This document shows, one piece after another, positions 35,936 to 45,616 of a DNA stretch of 59,857 nucleotides. The stretch's first letter is position 1. Each line of letters opens with the position of its first letter. The position numbers were made by a program, and so were the translations under genes. Source of the stretch: Desulfuromonadales bacterium (GTDB taxonomy: Bacteria; Desulfobacterota; Desulfuromonadia; Desulfuromonadales; Syntrophotaleaceae); contig JASKKK010000012.1 of NCBI GenBank assembly GCA_030154185.1, forward strand, positions 1 through 59,857. Direction: 5' to 3'. The notes under the pieces were generated by a model. That model saw only the letters and a list, made by a program, of their open reading frames with translations. It did not search any database and was not told the origin of the DNA.

Positions 35936-36035
35936 AGTGCCGGCTCAAATGTCTTCGCGTGTCGATTAAGCTTCCTGGTTGCAATGTCGGTCGGCGTGTT
36001 TCGATTTTCCTTGTTCGGAGACGGGAGGCGCCACC

Positions 36036-36269
36036 TTACATATAAGAGTTTTTCTCCTGCCATTTATGCACATGACCGACAGGCTGCTCGCAGCCTTCGA
36101 TGTTGTCGAGCTCCTTGACCGCGCTATTCAGCTTTTGCAGCAGCATGATCGCTTCTTCCTGGTGGCCGGGGAGGTGGGGGCCCATCATGTGGCGGGTATA
36201 GGTCCGGGCAATTTTTTCGAGGTTTTCCAGGGCCAATATTCTGTTTTGTTCGCTCATTGCCGTAGCCAT
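36036..36269 (-). CDS. Small protein of unknown function
   Basis: A 77-residue hydrophilic, helical protein (MSEQNRILALENLEKIARTY near the N-terminus, then HMMGPHLPGHQEEAIMLLQK). It has four His residues and no signal peptide. A strong AAGGAGG ribosome-binding site is 5 bases before the ATG, and a perfect -10 TATAAT lies further upstream, so it is probably a real expressed gene. I do not recognise a family. It stands alone, convergent with the cold-shock gene. Confidence 0.65.
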   Translation of the reverse strand: MATAMSEQNRILALENLEKIARTYTRHMMGPHLPGHQEEAIMLLQKLNSAVKELDNIEGCEQPVGHVHKWQEKNSYM

Positions 36270-36297
36270 ATTGTCCTCCTTTCTTTGACCTTTTCGT

Positions 36298-36323
36298 ATT
36301 ATACCTCCTTTTGCTTGCGTCAA
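36298..36323 (-). promoter_or_regulatory. Promoter of the small unknown gene
   Basis: On the minus strand, a perfect -10 TATAAT (36298-36303) is preceded by TTGACG (36318-36323) at a short 14-base spacing. A TTTGAT a little upstream gives a 19-base spacing. Confidence 0.5.
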
Positions 36324-36535
36324 TCAAACGACAGGGCATCAACTTTTGCGTGAAAAACTTTCATGTGGTGAAGCGTGGCCCTTAATCTATTCACGATTTT
36401 TCAGTCCGGACAAAAGTGTTCGGCAAAGGCGGCGTATTTCAGAAACTGGATACCGCTGACTGTTTTATGAATGGACAAGGGGTGACAAAAACTCTTTACA
36501 TTGTCAGGCCAGTTGTTGTATTCTGCCCAACCTGC

Positions 36536-36625
<90 letters not shown>

Positions 36626-36660
36626 TAATAATGACCTTTCGATCGGGTTTTGCCGATAGA

Positions 36661-36768
36661 AGTGACAGCCGGGTCCTGCGCAACGGACGGCCGCCAACCC
36701 CGTCAGGCCCGGGAGGGAGCAGCGGTAACGGCCTCAGCCGTGTGCCGCGGGTCAGCCTGGCTGTCACT
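36661..36768 (+). ncRNA. ffs: Signal recognition particle RNA (4.5S, small bacterial type)
   Basis: The ends AGTGACAGCC and GGCTGTCACT pair to close a long hairpin. The apical region has the conserved SRP core: GTCAGGCCCGG-GAGG-GAGCAGC, the GGAR-type tetraloop and the symmetric loop bound by Ffh. SRP RNA with Ffh targets membrane proteins to the translocon. It lies between tRNA-Ser and dnaX, a common arrangement in this lineage. Confidence 0.93.
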
Positions 36769-36835
36769 TGTGTCGGCAATGCCTTTTTTTGTCCCGCCGG
36801 CTGCATTCCAATGTATACGGAGATCCTTGCACTTC

Positions 36836-38584
36836 ATGTCTTACCTGGTACTGGCTCGTAAGTATCGGCCCCAGAGTTTTGAGGACCTGGTCGGGCAGGA
36901 ACACGTCAGCCAAACCCTGGGCAACGCCATAAAGACCCGGCGTATCCATCACGCCTTTCTCTTCACAGGTGCGCGTGGCGTGGGCAAGACCTCTGCTGCG
37001 CGCATTTTTGCCAAGGCTTTGAATTGTGAGCAGGGGTTGTCGCCGCAGCCCTGCAACGTCTGTCAGTCCTGCCGCGAAATCTCTGCCGGCCAGGGGTTGG
37101 ACGTATTCGAAATCGATGGCGCCTCCAATACCGGGGTGGATGACGTTCGCGAACTCCGGGAGAATATCCGCTATCTTCCTTCGCGTTCCCGTTATAAGAT
37201 CTTTATTATCGATGAAGTCCATATGCTTTCCATCAATGCTTTCAATGCCTTGTTGAAAACATTGGAGGAGCCTCCAGAGCACGCCAAATTTATTTTTGCC
37301 ACAACCGAGCCGCACAAGATACCCATTACGATTTTGTCGCGTTGTCAGCGTTTTGACTTCCGGAAAATACCCTTGTCATCGATCATTGCGCACTTGGGGA
37401 AGATGGCTGAGGCGGAAAAAATTCAAATTTCCGAGCGATCGCTGGGGCTTGTGGCAAAACGTGGTGAAGGCAGTATGCGTGATGCGCTGTCGACTTTCGA
37501 TCAGGTCATAGCGTTTTGTGGCGAAACGGTTGCCGATGAAGATGTCCAGGGGTTGCTGGGCATGGTTGACCGACGGTTGCTGATGGAAACCCTCAGTGGG
37601 CTGCTGGAGCATGACAGCCGCAGGGTCTTGCATGGTGTGCGACGGGTTGACGACCTGGGACACTCTTTCCGGCAGTTTTGTCGTGAATTGGTGGAAACCC
37701 TGCGCGCACTGGTTATTCTGAAGGTTGTTCCGGAGCCGGACGGGTTGCTCGATGGTACGGCGGATGAACTGGATGAGCTTCGGCAGCTGGTGAGTGCTGT
37801 GGATTTGGAAGATCTGGAGCGGACCGTGACCGTTCTGCTGCGCACCGAAGGAGAGCTTGCGAGTTCTCCCTTTCCTCGGCTGGTTCTGGAGATGACGCTT
37901 GTGCGTCTGGCACATCTGCCCGCCGGTCGGGAGGTTGCAACGCTGGTGCGCCGCATGGAGGATATGCAACGACGTTTCGAGGCGGGAGCGGCGACGCCGG
38001 AAAGGATGCCAACGAACGAGCCCGGCCGGGCGCCTTCAAGAGAGTTGCAGTCTTCGGGGCCGGCGGGAGACCAATCGACCGATCCCGCTTTGTCCGTTCG
38101 GGAAAACGCCTCCCCTTCGCCTGGCTCGAAAGCAGGCCGGGATGGTGCTCTTCGTCAGGATTGGCAGTCGCTGGTTCAGCGTATAAACAAGGAACGACCG
38201 CTCCTGGGTGGCGTTCTGGAACACGGGCGCCTTCTGACTCTGGAGTTGCCGGTTGTTGAGCTGGGCTTTGTCGAAGGGTCTTTCCATTATTTGCAGATGC
38301 AGGATTCCGATCTGCAAACTGGTTTTACGAAGATCGCTGAGGATTTTTACGGTCGATCTATTTCTTTGCGCGTCGTACCGATTCGTGATCGGGATCAAAC
38401 CCAGGCGCCGCCATCTCTGGCCGAGGAACGGCAGGCTCGCGAGAGCACGCAACGCAATCTGGTCCGAGAAGAGGCCTTGGGGCATCCCGCCGTTCAGGCC
38501 GCAAAGAAGATTCTCGGAGGAGAGGTCGTGCAAGTCAAGCCTCTTAAAGAAGGGTCAGGCCTGGAACACGGGGATCAAAATTGA
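36836..38584 (+). CDS. dnaX: DNA polymerase III subunit gamma/tau
   Basis: The clamp-loader ATPase subunit, 582 residues. It starts MSYLVLARKYRPQSFEDLVG. Walker A is GARGVGKTS, the zinc module is CEQGLSPQPCNVCQSC, Walker B is IIDEVHML, and sensor 1 follows with the SRC motif in ILSRCQRF. The linker after about 370 is low-complexity and divergent. The upstream reading frame is open into the SRP RNA gene, but the protein clearly begins at 36836. I saw no convincing slippery heptamer for a programmed frameshift. It heads a dnaX-ybaB-recR cluster. Confidence 0.96.
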   Translation: MSYLVLARKYRPQSFEDLVGQEHVSQTLGNAIKTRRIHHAFLFTGARGVGKTSAARIFAKALNCEQGLSPQPCNVCQSCREISAGQGLDVFEIDGASNTGVDDVRELRENIRYLPSRSRYKIFIIDEVHMLSINAFNALLKTLEEPPEHAKFIFATTEPHKIPITILSRCQRFDFRKIPLSSIIAHLGKMAEAEKIQISERSLGLVAKRGEGSMRDALSTFDQVIAFCGETVADEDVQGLLGMVDRRLLMETLSGLLEHDSRRVLHGVRRVDDLGHSFRQFCRELVETLRALVILKVVPEPDGLLDGTADELDELRQLVSAVDLEDLERTVTVLLRTEGELASSPFPRLVLEMTLVRLAHLPAGREVATLVRRMEDMQRRFEAGAATPERMPTNEPGRAPSRELQSSGPAGDQSTDPALSVRENASPSPGSKAGRDGALRQDWQSLVQRINKERPLLGGVLEHGRLLTLELPVVELGFVEGSFHYLQMQDSDLQTGFTKIAEDFYGRSISLRVVPIRDRDQTQAPPSLAEERQARESTQRNLVREEALGHPAVQAAKKILGGEVVQVKPLKEGSGLEHGDQN

Positions 38585-38666
38585 GACAGTAATTTCTGAT
38601 TGATACAACAAAAATTCTTCAAAAAAGACGATAGCCGCTTTATAGAGGGCTTGGGAGGTTGTTGAT

Positions 38667-38981
38667 ATGGCTAAAGGTTTAGGTAACATGATGAAGCAGG
38701 CGCAACTCATGCAGCAGAAGATGGAGCGCATGCAGCAGGAACTGGAAACCCGGCAGGTCGAGGCTTCGGCTGGTGGCGGAATGGTGACGGCTGTCGTGAA
38801 CGGCCGGCAGCAACTGGTCGATCTTAAAATTGAAGCCAGCGTCGTAGATCCGGAAGATGTTGAAATGCTTCAGGATCTTGTCCTGGCTGCCGTGAATGAA
38901 GCTCTCAAGAAGAGTCAGGATATGGCCCAGCAGGAAATGAGTAAAGTGACGGGCGGACTCAATATTCCCGGCTTGATGTAA
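38667..38981 (+). CDS. ybaB: YbaB/EbfC-family nucleoid-associated protein
   Basis: A 104-residue DNA-binding protein with the family pattern: N-terminal helix MMKQAQLMQQKMERMQQELE, beta core VEASAGGGMVTAVVNGRQQL, and C-terminal helix with NEALKKSQDMAQQEMSKVTG. It forms homodimers that bind DNA. It lies between dnaX and recR, the usual position. ATG behind GGGAGG. Confidence 0.95.
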   Translation: MAKGLGNMMKQAQLMQQKMERMQQELETRQVEASAGGGMVTAVVNGRQQLVDLKIEASVVDPEDVEMLQDLVLAAVNEALKKSQDMAQQEMSKVTGGLNIPGLM

Positions 38982-39079
38982 ACGCCCCTCTTTGTGTTTG
39001 CTGAGGGCAAAAAAAATTTTTTATCCTGAAAAAAGAATAGAACGTTATTTCAGAATGGATTGTCACGACTATAAACAAC

Positions 39080-39679
39080 ATGGTAAAATTTACCCCATCT
39101 TTTAATCGACTCGTCGGGGAGCTCGCCAAGCTGCCCGGTATAGGGCGTAAAACCGCTGCCAGGTTGGCTCTTTTTATTTTACGGCAGAATAGCGAAGATT
39201 CCATGGCTCTGGCGGAGGCTATCAAAGAGCTCAAAGAAAGAACCCGGTTTTGTTCGTGTTGTTTCCATTTTACCGAGGAAGACCCCTGTCCATTGTGTAC
39301 CGATGTGGGCCGAGATGATCAGCTGATTTGCGTCGTTGAAGAGCCGCAGGACGTTATCGCCATCGAACGCAGTCGATCTTTTCGGGGACGATATCATGTT
39401 TTGCATGGATCACTATCTCCCCTGGATGGGGTCGGGCCGGATGATTTGAAGATTGACGGTTTGCTCAGAAGGTTGCAGCATAACACTGTTAAGGAAGTGC
39501 TGGTGGCAACGAACTTCGACGTGGAAGGCGAGGCCACGGCGCTTTATCTGGCGCAACTCATACGCCCTCTTGGGATCAAGGTGACGCGATTGGCGCATGG
39601 TATTCCCACCGGCAGCGACTTGGAATTTGTTGATGAGGCGACGGTCAATCATGCCGTGGAAGGCCGCCGGGAACTGTAA
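39080..39679 (+). CDS. recR: Recombination protein RecR
   Basis: A 199-residue protein acting with RecFO to load RecA at gaps. An N-terminal helix-hairpin-helix (LAKLPGIGRKTAARLA) precedes a C4 zinc finger (CSCCFHFTEEDPCPLC, about 57-72). A Toprim domain follows, with VVEEPQDVIAIE and TNFDVEGEATALYL. Full length with all motifs. No strong ribosome-binding site is visible in front of the ATG. Confidence 0.96.
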   Translation: MVKFTPSFNRLVGELAKLPGIGRKTAARLALFILRQNSEDSMALAEAIKELKERTRFCSCCFHFTEEDPCPLCTDVGRDDQLICVVEEPQDVIAIERSRSFRGRYHVLHGSLSPLDGVGPDDLKIDGLLRRLQHNTVKEVLVATNFDVEGEATALYLAQLIRPLGIKVTRLAHGIPTGSDLEFVDEATVNHAVEGRREL

Positions 39680-39873
39680 GTTCCAGCAAACAGGCAAATG
39701 TTTTGCATGACAACAGCTGACCTGCAAAAGATACGCTTCTTTTAATCGAGTAAATGCTCTCCCTGCCATGCAGCCAGGTGGCATGTGAGTGACGATAAGG
39801 TTTGCCCTCACCCGGAACGTGATTAAAACAGTAATTCAGTTAAAAGATCGAGACGATCCACAAGGAGGAACAA

Positions 39874-42800
39874 ATGTCACGAAAAATGGTGACTATCGAT
39901 GGCAATACCGCCGCTGCGCATGTTGCACATGCCACCAATGAGGTTATTGCTATTTATCCGATTACGCCCTCGTCCAACATGGGGGAAATCTCCGACGCAA
40001 AGAGTGCGCTGAATGAGGACAACATCTGGGGAACTGTTCCCGATGTGGTAGAGCTTCAATCAGAGGGCGGTGCCTCCGGTGCCGTTCACGGTTCGCTTCA
40101 GGCCGGAGCCTTGACCACGACCTTTACCGCTTCCCAGGGCTTGTTGCTGATGATTCCCAACATGTTCAAGATAGCCGGGGAATTGACGCCGACCGTGTTT
40201 CACGTATCGGCGCGTGCGATTGCCTGTCAGGCCTTGTCCATTTTCGGGGATCATTCCGATGTTATGGCCACCCGCTCGACCGGGTGGGCATTGCTGGCAG
40301 CCAACAATGTCCAGGAGGTCATGGACTTTGCTCTGATTGCCCAGGCCGCAACTCTGGAAGCGCGCGTGCCCTTCCTGCATTTCTTCGATGGTTTCCGGAC
40401 ATCGCATGAGGTCCAGAAAGTCGAGGAGCTGACCAAGGACGACATGCGTTTTATGATCGACGACAACCTGGTGCGTGCGCACCGTGAACGTGCTTTGTCG
40501 CCGGAGCGTCCCAAAATTCGGGGGACTTCGCAGAATCCCGATGTTTATTTCCAGGGACGTGAAACCGTCAACGCCTATTGCGAAAAGGTCCCCGCCATTC
40601 TTCAGGACCAGATGGACAAGTTCGCCAAGCGTGTGGGACGTCAGTATTCGCTGGTCGATTATGTCGGCGCTCCCGATGCCGAGCGTGTCATCGTCGTTAT
40701 GGGATCCGGTGCCGATACCGTACACGAACTGGTCGAATACCTGAACGCCAAAGGAGAAAAAATCGGGGTGCTCAAGGTACGGCTGTTCCTGCCTTTCCCC
40801 GTGGAAGCCTTTGCGCAGGCCCTGCCCGCCACCGTCAAGAAAATCGCCGTTCTCGATCGTACCAAAGAGCCCGGTTCTCTCGGTGAGCCTCTTTACCAGG
40901 CTGTGCGCACCGCGGTAGGTGAAGCCATGAGCGACGGGCTGGTAGAGTTGCAGGACTATCCGACCATCGTTGGCGGACGTTACGGCCTCGGGTCCAAGGA
41001 ATTCACCCCCGCCATGGTTAAGGCGGTTTTCGATAATCTTGCTCAGGACAAACCCAAAAATCATTTCACCGTCGGTATCGTCGATGACGTGACGGGCAGC
41101 AATCTGGTGGCCGACACGGATTTCAAACTGGTTCACGATGGTCTCTATTCCGCCGTGTTTTACGGCCTTGGTTCCGATGGTACCGTCGGAGCCAACAAGA
41201 ACTCCATCAAGATTATCGGTGAAACCACCGACAACAATGTGCAGGCCTATTTTGTCTATGATTCCAAGAAGGCCGGCAGTGTCACCACCAGTCATCTGCG
41301 TTTCGGAAAGCAGACCATTCGTGCTCCGTATCTCATCGACAGTGCGGATTTCGTGGCCTGCCATAATTTCTCCTTCCTGGAGAAGTACGATATGCTGGCC
41401 AAGGCCAAGAAAGGCGGCACTTTTCTGTTGAACAGCCCCTACAGCAAGGACGAGGTCTGGGAGCAGCTGCCCGCCGAAGTGCAGAAAGACATCATCGACA
41501 AACAGCTCAAGTTTTTCGTTATCGATGGTGTGCGGCTGGGGAACGAAATCGGTCTTGGACCGCGTATTAATGTCATCATGCAGACTGCCTTTTTTGCCAT
41601 TTCCAGCATTATTCCGCTCGAAACGGCTGTTGAGCAGATCAAGCAGGCTATCGTCAAGAGTTACGGCAAGCGCGGGGAAAAAGTCATCAACATGAACTAT
41701 CAGGCCGTTGAGGCCGCCCTGGCCAATCTGTACGAAGTGAATGTGCCGGCCAAGGTCGACAGCTCCCTCACGATGAAGCCCCCTGTGGGTCCTCATGCCC
41801 CGGCCTTTGTCAAGGAGGTGACCGCGCAGATCATCGCCAACAAGGGTGATGAGCTGCCGGTGTCTGCGATTCCGGCTGACGGTACCTTCCCTGTGGCGAC
41901 CTCGCAGTACGAAAAGCGCAATATAGCCATCAATATTCCCGTGTGGGATCCTGAAATCTGTGTTCAGTGCGGTATCTGTTCTTTCGTCTGTCCCCATGCA
42001 ACCATTCGCATGAAAATCTATGCTGCCGACAAGTTGGCAGACGCGCCCGCGACATTCAAATCGTGTGATGCGAAGGGCAAGGATCTGCAAGGCTTGAAAT
42101 ATTCCCTGCAGGTGGCCCCCGAGGATTGTACCGGTTGCGGCGCCTGCGTGCATAACTGCCCGGCAAAGAGCAAGGAAGATCCGAGTCGCAAAGCCATCAA
42201 TATGGCGTTCCAGCCGCCGCTGCGTGAGCAGGAGGCGAAAAACTGGGATTTCTTCCTCGAACTGCCCGATACCGATCCCGCTCTGTTCAGTCGTGCTACG
42301 GTCAAGGGTAGTCAGCTGTTGCCGCCCATGTTCGAGTTCTCCGGCGCCTGCGCCGGCTGTGGCGAAACGCCTTTTGTCAAGCTGCTTTCCCAGTTGTTCG
42401 GGGATCGCCTGTTGATGGCCAATGCCACGGGTTGTTCTTCCATCTACGGCGGCAACCTGCCTACCACGCCCTGGACCGTACGCAAGGATGGACTTGGTCC
42501 CAGCTGGAACAATTCTCTGTTTGAGGATTGCGCCGAGTTCGGTTACGGCATGCGTCTCGCCGTCGATAAATTCAAGGCATATGCCTATGAACTGCTCGAC
42601 AAAATCATGTCCTGCGCCAGCGAAAGCTGCAGTGCCGCCAAAGCATTGATGGCCGAGATCAAGGATGCGGACCAGTCGACCCAGGAAAATATCGAGGCTC
42701 AGCGCAAGCGTGTGGCCCAGTTGAAGGATATTCTCAAGGGATGCGACAAGGAAGAGGCGGGCCAGCTGCTGTCCGTGGCCGATTACCTGGTCGAAAAGTC

Positions 42801-43455
42801 AGTGTGGCTCATCGGCGGCGACGGTTGGGCCTATGATATCGGTTATGGTGGTCTGGATCATGTTCTTGCATCGGGACGTAATGTCAATGCCCTGGTGCTC
42901 GACACCGAGGTTTACTCGAACACCGGCGGCCAGGCCAGCAAGGCCACTCCCCTTGGGGCCGTGGCCCAGTTTGCCGCCGGCGGCAAGCGCATGCCGAAAA
43001 AAGATCTTGGCATGATCTCCATGACCTACGGCAACATTTACGTTGCCCAGGTCTCTTTGGCCAACCCGGCCCAGGTCGTCAAGGCTTTTATCGAAGCCGA
43101 GGCCTACGACGGGCCCTCGTTGATTCTGGCTTACAGCCACTGCATTGCTCACGGCATCAAGATGACCGAAGCGGTGGACGGTTGCAAGAAAGCGGTAAGT
43201 TCCGGACATTGGCCTCTGTATCGTTTCGATCCCACTCTGCTTGAAAAAGGCGAGAACCCCTTGCAGCTCGACAGCAAGGAGCCGTCTATTTCTTTTGAGG
43301 ATTATGCATACAGCGAAAACCGGTATCGGGTCCTTAAAAAGTTGCATCCTGAAGCTGCAGCCCGACTTATGGACCAGGCCAATCGCGATACCAAAAGGCG
43401 TTTCGATCTGTATCGCAAGCTGTCCGAGATGCCTGCCGACTGCGGCGGCAAGTAA
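39874..43455 (+). CDS. por: Pyruvate:ferredoxin (flavodoxin) oxidoreductase, single-chain
   Basis: This enzyme oxidises pyruvate with CoA to acetyl-CoA, CO2 and reduced ferredoxin, or runs in reverse for pyruvate synthesis. The 1193-residue homodimeric type is complete. Domain I has YPITPSSNMGE. A ferredoxin-like insert carries two [4Fe-4S] motifs: CVQCGICSFVCP (about 690-700) and CTGCGACVHNCP (about 750-760). The TPP domain has CAGCGETPFVKL and GDGWAYDIGYGGLDHV, and VYSNTGGQASKATPLG follows. ATG behind AAGGAGG. Codon bias suggests high expression. It is monocistronic with a strong terminator. Together with the acetaldehyde dehydrogenase at 29752 it sits at the acetyl-CoA node. Confidence 0.97.
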   Translation: MSRKMVTIDGNTAAAHVAHATNEVIAIYPITPSSNMGEISDAKSALNEDNIWGTVPDVVELQSEGGASGAVHGSLQAGALTTTFTASQGLLLMIPNMFKIAGELTPTVFHVSARAIACQALSIFGDHSDVMATRSTGWALLAANNVQEVMDFALIAQAATLEARVPFLHFFDGFRTSHEVQKVEELTKDDMRFMIDDNLVRAHRERALSPERPKIRGTSQNPDVYFQGRETVNAYCEKVPAILQDQMDKFAKRVGRQYSLVDYVGAPDAERVIVVMGSGADTVHELVEYLNAKGEKIGVLKVRLFLPFPVEAFAQALPATVKKIAVLDRTKEPGSLGEPLYQAVRTAVGEAMSDGLVELQDYPTIVGGRYGLGSKEFTPAMVKAVFDNLAQDKPKNHFTVGIVDDVTGSNLVADTDFKLVHDGLYSAVFYGLGSDGTVGANKNSIKIIGETTDNNVQAYFVYDSKKAGSVTTSHLRFGKQTIRAPYLIDSADFVACHNFSFLEKYDMLAKAKKGGTFLLNSPYSKDEVWEQLPAEVQKDIIDKQLKFFVIDGVRLGNEIGLGPRINVIMQTAFFAISSIIPLETAVEQIKQAIVKSYGKRGEKVINMNYQAVEAALANLYEVNVPAKVDSSLTMKPPVGPHAPAFVKEVTAQIIANKGDELPVSAIPADGTFPVATSQYEKRNIAINIPVWDPEICVQCGICSFVCPHATIRMKIYAADKLADAPATFKSCDAKGKDLQGLKYSLQVAPEDCTGCGACVHNCPAKSKEDPSRKAINMAFQPPLREQEAKNWDFFLELPDTDPALFSRATVKGSQLLPPMFEFSGACAGCGETPFVKLLSQLFGDRLLMANATGCSSIYGGNLPTTPWTVRKDGLGPSWNNSLFEDCAEFGYGMRLAVDKFKAYAYELLDKIMSCASESCSAAKALMAEIKDADQSTQENIEAQRKRVAQLKDILKGCDKEEAGQLLSVADYLVEKSVWLIGGDGWAYDIGYGGLDHVLASGRNVNALVLDTEVYSNTGGQASKATPLGAVAQFAAGGKRMPKKDLGMISMTYGNIYVAQVSLANPAQVVKAFIEAEAYDGPSLILAYSHCIAHGIKMTEAVDGCKKAVSSGHWPLYRFDPTLLEKGENPLQLDSKEPSISFEDYAYSENRYRVLKKLHPEAAARLMDQANRDTKRRFDLYRKLSEMPADCGGK

Positions 43456-43475
43456 AATCCCAACACCTGAGAAAA

Positions 43476-43507
43476 ACTCCCGGCGGGCTCCGTCGGGAGT
43501 TTTTTCT
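43476..43507 (+). terminator. Terminator of the PFOR gene
   Basis: ACTCCCGGCG (43476-43485) pairs with CGTCGGGAGT (43491-43500), then TTTTTT. Confidence 0.9.
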
Positions 43508-43772
43508 TGTAATGGGTGTGCGGCCGGGAAAAGCAAAAGGGCATAGCAGAAATTCCTGTTGCCAAGGGGCCGAGTTTCGCACTTTAGTCGCCGTCAAATG
43601 CCGGTCAGAAATACGAATGTTCGGTCGCAGATAAATTCTTTAGTAATGACAGGAAACCTTCCGCCATGTTGGGCGTTTTTTTGCATCTGTTTTTGGTCTG
43701 TCGCATGCCAGGGAAGTCCGCGACGATCTCCCTCTTGCGGTTTTTGCAGGAATATTTGAAAATTCAAAAATC

Positions 43773-43801
43773 TTGATCGTGCCAACTATAGATGTTATAT
43801 A
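43773..43801 (+). promoter_or_regulatory. Promoter of mglB-mglA
   Basis: TTGATC (43773-43778) and TATATA (43796-43801) have a 17-base spacer, about 38 bases before mglB. The rest of the 43508-43772 gap holds no gene that I can support. Confidence 0.65.
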
Positions 43802-43838
43802 GTCCCTTGGCTTTGACACTTATCGCGGGAGCAGAGGC

Positions 43839-44336
43839 ATGTTAGGTTACCAGTCCTCCTTGGTTATGTACGATGAGGAATATCAGCGGATCGTTGAGAT
43901 CGCGGACAAGTTGTTGCGCGAATCCAATGGCAAGGCGGTTTTCCTGGTCGATCGCAATGGGCAGCTGATTGCTGCTACAGGCGAAACGGAGCATTTGGAT
44001 ACTACCAGTCTGGCTTCTCTGACTGCCGGCAATATCGCAGCGACAGGGGGGTTGGCGAAGCTGATCGGCGAAAAGGAATTTTCCATTCTTTTTCACGAAG
44101 GAGAAAAGGACAATATCCACATCTCCATCGTCGGTGGGCGAGTCATTCTGGTCGTTATTTTCGATCAGCGCAGTTCCCTGGGGCTGGTACGCCTGCGAGT
44201 CAAGAAGGCAAGCGAGGAGTTTGACCGTACATTGGAGGAACTCGATCGAAAATCCGCAGAGGACACAGTGGATGGCAATTCGCAAAACCCTTTCGCGGAA
44301 ATTACCGATGATGATATCGATAATCTCTTTCGGTAA
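43839..44336 (+). CDS. mglB: MglB-like Roadblock/LC7 GTPase-activating protein
   Basis: A 165-residue roadblock/LC7 protein (VEIADKLLRESNGKAVFLVD, then GQLIAATGETEHLDT). In Myxococcus, MglB is the GAP and partner of the small GTPase MglA and sits at the lagging cell pole. The acidic C-terminal tail (about 130-165, ITDDDIDNLF) is typical. mglA follows 14 bases later. Start ATG, with GGGAGCAGAGG upstream. Confidence 0.88.
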   Translation: MLGYQSSLVMYDEEYQRIVEIADKLLRESNGKAVFLVDRNGQLIAATGETEHLDTTSLASLTAGNIAATGGLAKLIGEKEFSILFHEGEKDNIHISIVGGRVILVVIFDQRSSLGLVRLRVKKASEEFDRTLEELDRKSAEDTVDGNSQNPFAEITDDDIDNLFR

Positions 44337-44350
44337 CGGGATGAAAACGA

Positions 44351-44941
44351 ATGGCTTTCATAAATTACGCATCACGTGAAATAAACTGCAAGATTGTCTA
44401 TTACGGCCCCGGGCTTTGCGGCAAAACCACCAATCTGCAGACCATATATCAGCGTACTTCTCCTGAGGCGCGGGGGAAGATGATTTCCCTGGCTACGGAG
44501 ACGGAACGGACGCTGTTCTTTGATTTTCTGCCGCTGGCTTTGGGTGATATCCGCGGCTTCAAAACCCGTTTCCACCTTTATACGGTTCCCGGGCAGGTTT
44601 TTTACGACGCATCGCGCAAGCTGATTCTCAAGGGAGTAGACGGCGTGGTATTCGTTGCCGATTCCCAGGAGGAGAGGCTGGATGCAAACATAGAAAGCAT
44701 GGAAAACCTGAAAGATAACCTTGAAGAGCAGGGGTATGAATTGGAAAAGATTCCGTTTGTCGTTCAGTACAACAAACGCGACCTTCCGAATCAAATCCCG
44801 CTGGAGGAATTGAAGGAGTTGCTTAATCCTGACCAGGTGCCGGATTTCGAAGCCTGTGCGCTGACCGGAGAGGGGGTTTTCGAAACCCTTAAAGCGGTAG
44901 CCAAACAGATTCTTGTGGAGCTTAAAAAGGGGCGTAAGTGA
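44351..44941 (+). CDS. mglA: MglA-like polarity GTPase
   Basis: A 196-residue Ras-like GTPase of the bacterial MglA family. Its characteristic P-loop is [10 protein letters not shown] (about 19-28). The switch region includes [15 protein letters not shown], the G3 equivalent is TVPGQVFY, and VQYNKRDLP is the NKxD motif. In Myxococcus, MglA-GTP sets the leading pole and recruits type IV pili and gliding motors. Here it precedes an MSHA pilus locus, so a role in pilus placement is plausible. Full length; the catalytic Gln position is in PGQ. Confidence 0.93.
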   Translation: MAFINYASREINCKIVYYGPGLCGKTTNLQTIYQRTSPEARGKMISLATETERTLFFDFLPLALGDIRGFKTRFHLYTVPGQVFYDASRKLILKGVDGVVFVADSQEERLDANIESMENLKDNLEEQGYELEKIPFVVQYNKRDLPNQIPLEELKELLNPDQVPDFEACALTGEGVFETLKAVAKQILVELKKGRK

Positions 44942-44963
44942 CGCCGCCTTTCGTTCGGATTAT

Positions 44964-45004
44964 GAAACGGCCTGTCGACATGCTCGGCAGGCCGTTTCTT
45001 TTTT
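44964..45004 (+). terminator. Terminator of mglB-mglA
   Basis: GAAACGGCCTG (44964-44974) pairs with CAGGCCGTTTC (44988-44998), followed by six T residues. Confidence 0.92.
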
Positions 45005-45079
45005 GAAATGGGAGAATCGAAAAGGGTTCGATGGCAGGGATGTGGTGAAATTGCAGAAAAAGGACGGTGGAATCAAAGA

Positions 45080-45616
45080 TTACCAGTATCTGACCCTGCC
45101 GGTATCGACATGGATGAAGTCGGACTGTGGATAGTAGCCAACCCCGCCCCCTTTCATGGAAGCGGCCGCTTTGCGAAGGTTGACAAGAGAGCATCCCGGC
45201 AGACGGATGTCGATAGCCCGTCCGACCATATGCAGGCTGTTTTTGGCCACGCCTTTGGAATGTTTTCTAAGCTTGCGGTTGGTGGCGGGCGACCGATAGC
45301 CGGAGATAATCTCAAACGGTGAATCGGCGGGAATGCGTTGATGCAGTGCAGAGATTAGATCGAGCAGGTTGGGGTCGATGGTTTTGACTTCCCCCGTCCT
45401 GTGGTCTCTGAGGAGGTGATTGATCCGCTTCAACGAGTCCTCGAGGTAAGAACCTTTTTCCCAATATACCAAGTTCCGGAGATGTTCGCCGGTATGGGTA
45501 TTGTAAAGAGAAAGGCAACGGTTTTTGTTGTCGGAAAGACCGGCAAAAGCAGGCCAGGGAAGAAGTATGCTGCCGGCGGTTGCCAGACCGAATTTTAGAA
45601 ATTGTCGACGGTTCAT
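45080..45616 (-). CDS. Tat-exported DUF882 (YcbK/peptidase M15-like) protein
   Basis: A 178-residue protein with a twin-arginine signal (MNRRQFLKFGLATAG, cleaved near AFA at about 25). The DUF882/M15_2 domain has SGYRSPATNRKLR, the zinc ligands in SLHMVGRAIDIRL (His and Asp) and a last His in DFIHVDTGR. These match LAS-type metallopeptidases that act on peptidoglycan, such as YcbK. Tat export implies it folds before transport. It is oriented against mglA and the msh genes. Function in wall remodelling is inferred from family. Confidence 0.85.
   Translation of the reverse strand: MNRRQFLKFGLATAGSILLPWPAFAGLSDNKNRCLSLYNTHTGEHLRNLVYWEKGSYLEDSLKRINHLLRDHRTGEVKTIDPNLLDLISALHQRIPADSPFEIISGYRSPATNRKLRKHSKGVAKNSLHMVGRAIDIRLPGCSLVNLRKAAASMKGGGVGYYPQSDFIHVDTGRVRYW

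Noticed and set aside
36650-36835. Extending dnaX upstream by 62 codons
   Set aside because: The extension would read through the SRP RNA gene; the conserved DnaX N-terminus starts at 36836.
36836-38584. A programmed frameshift site in dnaX
   Set aside because: The only A-run (AAAAAA near 37417) is in the ATPase core, not at the gamma/tau boundary, and lacks a proper slippery heptamer.
40060-42153. A 697-codon open frame antisense to the PFOR gene
   Set aside because: The frame is open because of codon bias in PFOR on the other strand; its translation has no recognisable domain.
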